NCBI GenBank assembly: GCA_027062165.1
Contig: JAMOTU010000173.1
Coordinates: forward strand, 1 to 5,087
Source of the DNA: Candidatus Altimarinota bacterium
GTDB lineage: Bacteria; Patescibacteriota; Gracilibacteria; Absconditabacterales; Absconditicoccaceae
Length of the DNA stretch: 5,087 nt
Direction: 5' to 3'
Positions 1 through 5,087 of the stretch are shown piece by piece. The position numbers and the translations under genes were made by a program. Each line of letters starts with the position of its first letter. The first letter of the stretch is position 1. A model generated the notes under the pieces. The model had not been told where the DNA came from. It ran no database searches and saw only the letters and a program-made list of their open reading frames with translations.

Positions 1-291
1 GATTTAATAAAATTGAGTTTTGATACAGTATGACTTATGTATTTTTTTACTTCAGGAGAAAAAGAAACTAAAGCTTGGACTATAAAAAAATGATCTACTG
101 CTCCCCAAGCCGCGTGAGTAATTCATTCAGATTTTGAGAGAGGTTTTATAAAAGCTGAAGTTGTTAATTGGAAAGATTTTGTTGAAGTTGGTTGATGGTC
201 AAAAGCCAGAGAAAAAGGTTTGGTAAGAATGGAGGGAAAGGATTATATTGTCCAGGATGGGGATGTAATACTTTTTAGGTTCAATGTATAA
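1..291 (+). CDS. ychF: YchF/OLA1-type ATPase, C-terminal part (partial at 5' side)
   Basis: This is the last 96 residues of a YchF-family P-loop NTPase, a universally conserved, ribosome-associated ATPase of the Obg-related class. The gene starts before the window, so the nucleotide-binding domain is not visible. Reading frame 1 with TGA as Gly gives a TGS-like C-terminal domain carrying the family's near-invariant segments: YFFTSGEKE (about residues 18-26), AWTIKKGSTAPQAAGVIHSD, then a glycine-rich stretch [15 protein letters not shown], and the terminal FRFNV. Four in-frame TGAs (31-33, 91-93, 115-117, 193-195) fall where the family has Gly, most clearly in KKG-TAPQAAG and VGG. AGG at the terminal FRFNV reads as the conserved Arg. 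The stop is TAA, 4 bp from the stop of convergent grpE. The family has about 360 residues, so roughly a quarter of the protein is present. Confidence 0.97.
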
Positions 292-295
292 TTTC

Positions 296-826
296 TTATT
301 TTCCTATAATTACTTTTGCTGGTAATATTACAATTTCTTTATCTCAATTTTTGTATATGTAGCATTTTTGATGTTCTGCTATAATTTTTCATTTCATATT
401 TTTATCTTTTGTCTCTAATATACTTATTGGTTCATGATATAATTCATTAGGCGTTTGTCATATACTATTTTTTTGATATATGTTTAATGATTCTAAAATT
501 TTAAGTAAATTTTTATAAGTTAAAACAATACCTTCGACCCATTTGTGATTTTTAATGTCTTCTGGTATATTTTCTATACTAATTCTCAAATTTTCTATTA
601 GAGGAATTATTTTTTTTACAGTATCAGTTAAGATTTCTATTTTTTTATTTTCTTCTTGTTGTTTTATTCTTTTTCTGTATTTTTCAAATTCTTCGTTTAA
701 AGATAAATATTGGTTTTGGATAGTTGCCGCTATTTGTTTAAGTTTTTTATTTTCTTCTTCTAAAGTGTTGAGTTTTTCTATAATTTCAGGTCTATTTTTC
801 TTTTTTTGTATTATTTTTAGAGCCAT
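296..826 (-). CDS. grpE: Nucleotide exchange factor GrpE
   Basis: GrpE is the cytoplasmic dimeric cofactor that releases ADP from the Hsp70 chaperone DnaK. The 176-residue frame has the family architecture. A Lys/Glu-rich N-terminal coiled coil spans about residues 13-65, with LEEENKKLK and the typical NEEFEKYRKR. A helical region follows at about 66-115 (LIENLRISIENIP, then KWVEGIVLTYKNLLKILESL). The C-terminal beta-wing starts at IGQTPNELYHEPIS (122-135) and ends KCYIYKNGDKEIVILPAKVIIGK in two pieces: GDKEIVILPAKV, then IIGK. The standard code stops at TGA codon 123; reading it as Gly restores the conserved IG/VG before the beta domain. Two more TGAs (codons 147 and 161) are also Gly. The ATG at 826 is preceded by an in-frame TAA 11 codons upstream; no Shine-Dalgarno is present. 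No dnaK, dnaJ or hrcA lies beside it in the window, so grpE is separated from its usual partners here. Length is normal for the family. Confidence 0.93.
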
Positions 827-858
827 AGTGTTTTGATACGATGTAAATTTATAATTAT

Positions 859-886
859 ATTATATTCAATAAATTATTATTTTCAA
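859..886 (-). promoter_or_regulatory. Predicted sigma-70-type promoter for grpE
   Basis: On the minus strand a -35 box TTGAAA (881-886) is separated by 16 bp from a -10 box TATAAT (859-864). A second overlapping TATAAT lies at 854-859. The start codon of grpE at 826 would follow after a leader of roughly 25 nt. The promoter lies in the 65-bp gap after thiI, so grpE can probably be transcribed separately from the upstream pair. I see no CIRCE-like inverted repeat (TTAGCACTC/GAGTGCTAA), so HrcA control is not supported. In DNA this AT-rich, TATAAT occurs often by chance; the match to -35 with correct spacing is the reason for calling it. Confidence 0.5.
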
Positions 887-891
887 TAGCA

Positions 892-2076
892 TTATTTACT
901 ATTTGGTGCTATAATTAGCTTTTCATAATTTATGTTTTCAATATCTGGTATTTTGATAGTGTCTATTTTTTTTATTTTTTCTTCAGAGGCTTTAGTAATA
1001 GGATGTTTATGAGCAATTCTAGAACATAAATCTTCTGCTGGTATAATACTTATATCATATGTTCCGATTTTTTTTGATAAGTTTATAATTTCGTCTTTAT
1101 CAAATCAGATAAGAGGCGGTAGAATAGGATATTTTGAAACTTTGTATATTGTATTTATATTTTCTAATGTTTGAGAAGCTACTTGAGCTAGATTATCTCC
1201 ACTGATAATTGCTAAAGCTTTTTCTTTGTCAGCTATTTGATTAGCTATTCTTACAATAGATCTTTTAAATACAAGCATTCTCCATTTAGGAGGTATTTTT
1301 TCTATTATTTGATCAATAATTGGACACATAGGAATAAGATATAAAGTAGATTCTAAGTTGTATTCTGATAATTTTTTGACTAGTTTGATGATCTTTTCTT
1401 TTATTTTGCCGTTTTTATCTCCTCTTTGGTTATAGGCGTGAAAAAATATCAATTTCATTCATCTTTTATTCATAAGATATGATGCTACAGGGCTGTCTAT
1501 TCATCAAGATAGTAGAACTATTCATTTACCACTTGTTCATACAGGTAATCATCACAATCAGAGGTGTTTTTCAAAATATATATAGATCTGTCTTTGTCAT
1601 ATTTCTATATAGATAGTTTTTTCAGCATTTTTTAAATCTATTTTAAGGTGAGGAAATTCCTTTAGTAGTGTTGAAGCTATAATTTTGTTTATTTCTACGC
1701 TATTTGGTTGAAAATTTTTATTTGATCTTTTAGTTTCTATCTTGATAGTGTTTGTTTGTTTTAAATTTAGATTGTTTTTTATAATTTCTATAATTTGTTT
1801 TAATAAAATTTCATCTAATTGTGGATGTTTAAAGTCTAATATAAAGCATTTGCTTCGGTTTTTGATTCAAAAGGTTGTATTAAGTGCTTTTTCTATAGAT
1901 TTTTCTTCTCAAAATAGGATTAGCTTTCAAAATTCTTTTTTGTAATCTAAAAGATGGCTTCATAGTTTAGTTTTTAAGTTTTCAATTAATTTATTTTCAA
2001 AAAATTTTCTATTTTTTCATTTTAAGATGATTTCACCAAAATGGATTAAAAAGTATTTATTCTCATTGTTGTTCAT
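892..2076 (-). CDS. thiI: tRNA 4-thiouridine sulfurtransferase ThiI (no rhodanese domain)
   Basis: ThiI adenylates U8 of tRNA and inserts sulfur to make 4-thiouridine, a near-UV sensor; in some bacteria it also serves thiamine thiazole synthesis. The 394-residue frame has the family's domains in order. The N-terminal ferredoxin-like/THUMP region opens with HFGEIILKGKNRKFFE (about 12-27). A linker GLGGLPVGTSGKG (173-185) leads to the PP-loop SGGIDSPVASYLM (190-202). The adenylation domain follows with ISGDNLAQVASQTLENI (291-307), PPLIGFDKDEII (320-331) and EDLCSRIAHKHPITKA (348-363). Cys351 probably corresponds to catalytic Cys344 of the E. coli enzyme. There is no C-terminal rhodanese domain, so this is the short form of about 400 residues, as in Bacillus, and sulfur must come from a separate donor. 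Fifteen glycines are TGA, including both glycines of the PP-loop. The ATG at 2076 gives an N-terminus that fits the family; it lies inside the 3' end of the upstream membrane-protein gene. It ends in TAA. Confidence 0.96.
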
Positions 2077-2674
2077 TTTCTTTCTTTTTTTTAGGTAAAA
2101 GGTTAAAATTTATTTTTGGAATATTAAAATTAGAAGATATTAATATAGTTATAAATCAAGGTAGAACAAGCCATAAAGGAAATAAAAGGATGATTTTGTA
2201 TACTACAATATTGTGTTCAAATTGTTTAGCAAAATTTATTAAATTGGTAGGTTGTAGAATTTGAGTTCCTAAAATAGCTATTGTTAAACTTGTAAAGATA
2301 CTAATAGTGGTAAATGGGGCTAGTATGATAGCTAAAAGAGCTTTTAAAAATTTATTAGATTGAACGTTGATTCCTAGTTTTGTATTAAAGAAAATTCGTG
2401 TTAACAGAGAAAAATATATTATTAAGTTTATTACTGAATTGTAATTTAAAAGCAAGTTCATTATTTGATCAGGATTAGAAATTTTTATTATATTGTTATC
2501 TATTGAAAATATGAGTATTTGAATTCCTAGATTTATTCATATATTTATTGCAATAATTAAATAATTTCATATAATTATTTTAATCATTTTGTCTAGTCAT
2601 ATCGCTACTACAAAAATTAGTACTAATCATAATATTCCTAAAGTAAATAAATCTGTTGAATTAAAAGAAATCAT
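2057..2674 (-). CDS. Multi-pass membrane protein of unknown function
   Basis: I do not recognise the family. The 205-residue frame, with TGA as Gly, is strongly hydrophobic, with about five likely membrane segments near residues 9-27, 30-55, 78-92, 109-137 and 157-180. Loops are short. A polar stretch at 56-76 (SIDNN, ISNPDQ) separates segments two and three. The C-terminus is a Lys/Glu-rich tail (PKKKKENEQQGE), probably cytoplasmic by the positive-inside rule. There is no signal-peptidase site, transporter motif or catalytic motif that I can name. Six or more glycines are TGA, four of them exactly ten codons apart (residues 16, 26, 36, 46). The last 20 bp overlap the start of thiI, which suggests co-transcription and possible translational coupling; this does not by itself imply a shared function. 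The ATG at 2674 is the first start after an in-frame TAA at 2684-2686. It is read as a real gene because the frame is open over 200 codons and ends in TAA. Confidence 0.8.
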
Positions 2675-2705
2675 TATTAAAACTTATTCTAATAAATTTA
2701 CAAAC

Positions 2706-2714
2706 TATTATAAA
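2706..2714 (+). promoter_or_regulatory. Candidate -10 element for the pilin-murB-protease cluster
   Basis: The plus strand reads TATTATAAA here, containing TATTAT (2706-2711) and TATAAA (2709-2714). The bases overlap the minus-strand -10 box, so both divergent units would share one melting region. Only a poor -35 candidate (TTATTC, 2684-2689, 16 bp before TATTAT) is visible. The ATG follows at 2722, so a transcript from here would begin almost at the start codon and be leaderless or nearly so. Confidence 0.3.
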
Positions 2715-2734
2715 ATTTAAGATGCTATTTGCAA
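2707..2734 (-). promoter_or_regulatory. Candidate promoter for the membrane protein-thiI pair
   Basis: On the minus strand TTGCAA (2729-2734) and TATAAT (2707-2712) are spaced by 16 bp and point toward the start codon at 2674, giving a leader of about 25 nt. The -35 element lies inside codons 3-5 of the divergent pilin gene. The match is fair, but the base composition is AT-rich and chance matches are frequent. Confidence 0.4.
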
Positions 2735-3402
2735 CTAAAAAGAAAGTTTTTACTGTTATCGAAATGTTAATTGTGATTTGAATGATAGCTTGATGATTGT
2801 TAGTGATGTATGGAGTTATTTCTTATTGAATAAATTTTGTAGATTACACAAGAAAAAAGTTAATAGCTATAAATTTGGCAAGGGAATGAATGGAAACAGT
2901 GTATAATATTAGAGATACTAATTGGACTAGATGGTCTTGAAAAAGAGATAAATGTTGGCTTAAAATAGATCCATTAGTTGATAACTGAGGTGCTTGATGT
3001 GAAGATGATACCTGGTTTCAGTCTGGACATTATATTTTAAAACAAAAAATAGCTTCTGATCAAAAATATTGGATACTTTCAGGAGTAGATCATTGATTAA
3101 ATATTTTCGACGGAGTAGATAATTCAGATTTAGATTTTGCTTTATGTCTTTCTTGATGATGGTGGGAACCTTGTCCTTGACAGACTGGTATAACAAGAGA
3201 ATGAAGATTTTTTAGAGAAATTAGGGGGCTAAGATTAGTTAATAAGAAAGATAATGGAGATTTGTCTTGCAGTAAGTGAACAGATAGTAATTGTTGAGAT
3301 TCTACTGCTAAAGAGTTTCGTTTTTGTAGTATAGTTCAGTTTATATGAAATGGTAGATGACAGGTAAAAATGTGCTGAGTGTTAACAAATTTTAGGCAAT
3401 AA
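2722..3402 (+). CDS. Type IV prepilin-like protein (PilV/pseudopilin-type), Cys-rich
   Basis: This 226-residue protein has a class III (prepilin) signal: a short basic leader MLFATKKKV, then FTVIEMLIVIGMIAGGLLVMYGV, that is FTVIEMLIVIG followed by a hydrophobic helix to about residue 45. Glu14 is the conserved +5 Glu of mature pilins. The residue before the cleavage point is Val9, where Gly (or sometimes Ala) is expected. After the helix comes INLAREGMETVYNIRD (50-65), a motif I know from minor prepilins of Patescibacteria. The rest is polar, Trp- and Gly-rich, with eight cysteines (78, 93, 142, 151, 183, 191, 202, 218), an even number compatible with extracytoplasmic disulfides. It would be inserted in the inner membrane, processed by a prepilin peptidase and placed in a type IV pilus or competence/secretion pseudopilus. 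Eighteen glycines are TGA. No other pilus gene is in the window. The exact role (major, minor or pseudopilin) cannot be told. Confidence 0.88.
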
Positions 3403-3442
3403 AAAGATTTAGTTTTATAAAGATTTATTAAGAAATTAAATT

Positions 3443-4402
3443 ATGATTGATATTTGAAAATATACCTGATTTAAAACAAAAAATTTTGTTAAGGCTTTTT
3501 TTGATATAAAAACAGAAAATGATTGGAAAAATTTTTTAGACAAATTGGGAGAATTTGAATGTATTTTTATAATTTGATGATGAACTAATCTTTTACTTTC
3601 TAAAAGTTATTATGAGAATGAAGTATTTGTTAGATTTTTTATATCTTGAATAAAACAAGTAGATACATATTTGTTTGAAGTAAAGTGATGAGAAAGTTTA
3701 AATAAATTTATTCTGTATTTGAATAATTTGTGATTTTCGCAATTAAATCCTTTATATTGATTACCAGGTACAGTAGGAGGAGCTGTAGTAGGTAATGCTT
3801 GAAGTTTTTGAATATCTATTTGAGATTTTGTTAAGGGAGTAAAGGTTTTTGATTTAAATGAAAAAAAATATAAAATTTTTACTCAAGATGATTTGAAGTT
3901 TTCTTACAGATATTCAATTTTAAAGTGAAAAAATAATATGATTGTAGTAGAGGCGATGTTTGATTTAACACAAGGATTACAAGAAGATAATCAGGATATG
4001 AAAGATATTAGTTATTATTTAAAGCGGAGACTACAACATCAGCCAAGGTGAAATACTTGTTGATCTTTTTTTAAAAATATTAAAAGAGAGATGTCTGAAG
4101 ATGATGGTCGATGATATCAGAAGATGATAGAGAATATTAAAACTTGATTATCTGCTGAGGATATTGTCCAGTTAGAAAATTTTATAGGAAATTGAATGAT
4201 TCCTGCGGGATGGCTGATAGATAAGGTTTGATTAAAATGATTTGATATAGGATGAGTAAAAATTAGTGAAAAACATGCTAATTTTATTGTCAATTATAAT
4301 AATGATGACTCTAACAAGATTTTAAAATTAGCAGAAATTGTAAAAGAAAAAGTATATAATAAATTTGGAGTTTTATTGGAAGAAGAGGTAGTAATATTTT
4401 AA
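3443..4402 (+). CDS. murB: UDP-N-acetylenolpyruvoylglucosamine reductase MurB
   Basis: MurB is the cytoplasmic FAD enzyme that uses NADPH to reduce UDP-GlcNAc-enolpyruvate to UDP-MurNAc, the second committed step of peptidoglycan synthesis. The 319-residue frame shows the FAD-binding GGGTNLLLS (45-53), GLPGTVGGAVVGNAGSFG (106-123), SYRYS (154-158, with the substrate-region Arg156), GNTCGSFFKN (203-212, with the proton-donor Ser208), GWLIDKVGLKG (256-266), KISEKHANFIVN (273-284) and a final LEEEVVIF, whose Glu315 matches the catalytic Glu. All catalytic residues are therefore present. Twenty-two glycines are TGA, including all three of GGG. The stretch between GSFFKN and GWLID is about 43 residues, longer than I expect from common MurB proteins. 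The gene follows the prepilin by 40 bp and precedes the protease by 18 bp, so one transcript is plausible. The start at 3443 has no Shine-Dalgarno. Its presence indicates a peptidoglycan wall. Confidence 0.97.
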
Positions 4403-4420
4403 TTTGGTATTTTTCCTATA

Positions 4421-5087
4421 ATGTTCGATAAGGAAAGACTTTTGAAATTGTTATTAATTTTAGAGTTTGCAGTGTTAGTTGGTTTGATAATTATTTTGTT
4501 GGTAAGAGATTTTAAATTACCTAAAGCACATAAAGATATTAAAATATGATATTTTTTTTATATTAAAAATAATTTAAAAAAAACTCAAAATAAAAAATAC
4601 TTTGTTAAAGAAGATAAAATTCAAAAGAAAAAAGAGGAGAAAGAAAAATATACATATGATCAACTTAAATTGTTTGTTAAAAATATTTTATATTATCATG
4701 GAGTAAAACCTGTTTACAAAGTAGATGTTTATGATAAAATCTGTAATTTTAATACAAATGTTTGTAATAAAGTTAAATTTTATAAAACACCTTTTGACAA
4801 GAAAGTTGAATATCTTGCTATAATTCAGTTCGTAATAAAGAGTATAGATGATAATTTGAAATACGGTATAAAGATTAATGATGTTATAAAGTCTATAACA
4901 ATAGATTTTTCACAGACTCGTAGAGGTTATGCTTGACATAGGATAATCTTGATAAATGCCTGATCAATAAAATCTAATAAAGAATTTTTGAATGTTTTAA
5001 CACATGAATTGGGACATATTCTTGATTTGGGGGTATTAAATTGAAAAAGTTTGAAGAAAGATAAATCTTATACAGAATTTTGAGAGG
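4421..5087 (+). CDS. Membrane-anchored zinc metalloprotease-like protein (HELGH), partial at 3' side
   Basis: The first 222 codons of a gene that runs off the window. A short charged N-terminus (MFDKERLLK) leads into one hydrophobic helix at about 8-28 with no cleavage site, so the protein is probably a signal-anchored membrane protein with its body outside the cytoplasm. A Lys-rich linker follows (about 35-76). The folded part contains a possible disulfide pair, Cys108 and Cys115, and then a zincin active site: LTHELGHILDLG, with HELGH at residues 195-199. His195 and His199 would bind zinc and Glu196 would act as general base. Asp202 stands where metzincins have Gly, so it is not a metzincin. 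A Glu in YTEFGE (Glu219, 20 residues after His199) is a candidate third ligand, as in gluzincins. I cannot name the family or substrate. Several Gly codons are TGA. The start at 4421 lies 18 bp after murB, and no Shine-Dalgarno is visible. Confidence 0.75.

Noticed and set aside
308..329. Small inverted repeat ATTAC/GTAAT as a terminator for ychF
   Set aside because: The stem is only about 5 bp of mostly A-T pairs, lacks a following T-run and lies inside the conserved end of grpE.
555..836. A 93-codon plus-strand frame rich in Phe, Ser and Ile
   Set aside because: It is the complement of the Lys/Glu-rich coiled coil of grpE on the minus strand, and the grpE frame shows clear family motifs.
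827..891. CIRCE/HrcA operator before grpE
   Set aside because: No 9-bp inverted repeat resembling TTAGCACTC/GAGTGCTAA is present in the gap.
1742..1945. A 67-codon plus-strand frame
   Set aside because: It lies antisense inside the N-terminal part of thiI and has no recognisable motif.
458..2461. Short open frames ending at TGA that suggested truncated grpE and thiI genes or pseudogenes
   Set aside because: Reading TGA as Gly joins them to the rest of their families without any frameshift. They are artefacts of the standard code, not broken genes.
2960..3196. A 78-codon minus-strand frame
   Set aside because: It lies antisense within the prepilin gene. The plus frame has the pilin signal and continues to a TAA, whereas this frame has no motif.
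3416..3421. TATAAA in the gap before murB as a separate murB promoter
   Set aside because: No -35-like element lies at the right distance, and such hexamers are frequent at this base composition.

Overview
The window comes from an AT-rich bacterium that reads UGA as glycine (genetic code 25), the hallmark of the candidate phyla Absconditabacteria (SR1) and Gracilibacteria. With the standard code every gene here breaks into fragments. With TGA read as Gly, seven clean reading frames appear, and many in-frame TGAs fall on family-defining glycines: the GGGTN of MurB, the SGGIDSP PP-loop of ThiI and the AAGVIH of YchF. All six stop codons seen are TAA. The choice between the two phyla is not settled by what I can see.

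Layout. (1) 1-291, plus: the C-terminal end of the YchF/OLA1-type ATPase. Its stop lies 4 bp from the stop of the convergent grpE. (2) 296-2674, minus, read right to left: a five-helix membrane protein of unknown function (2057-2674), which overlaps the start of thiI (892-2076, tRNA 4-thiouridine sulfurtransferase) by 20 bp. After a 65-bp gap holding a good promoter comes grpE (296-826, Hsp70 nucleotide exchange factor). (3) A 47-bp divergent intergenic region at 2675-2721 with AT-rich promoter elements for both directions. (4) 2722 to the end, plus: a type IV prepilin-like protein with a Cys-rich body (2722-3402), murB (3443-4402, peptidoglycan precursor synthesis), and a membrane-anchored HELGH zinc metalloprotease-like protein cut by the window edge (4421-5087+).

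The right-hand plus-strand genes look like a loose cell-surface cluster (pilin, wall precursor enzyme, putative extracytoplasmic protease). The left-hand genes are housekeeping functions (translation-associated ATPase, chaperone cofactor, tRNA modification). I see no mobile element, CRISPR array, RNA gene or long repeat. No stretch over 300 bp lacks a gene; the window is almost fully coding. I found no clearly new system. The points most worth following are the recoded code itself, three rare CGA/CGG codons, the lack of Shine-Dalgarno sequences, the prepilin with Val before its cleavage site, and the unusual metalloprotease.
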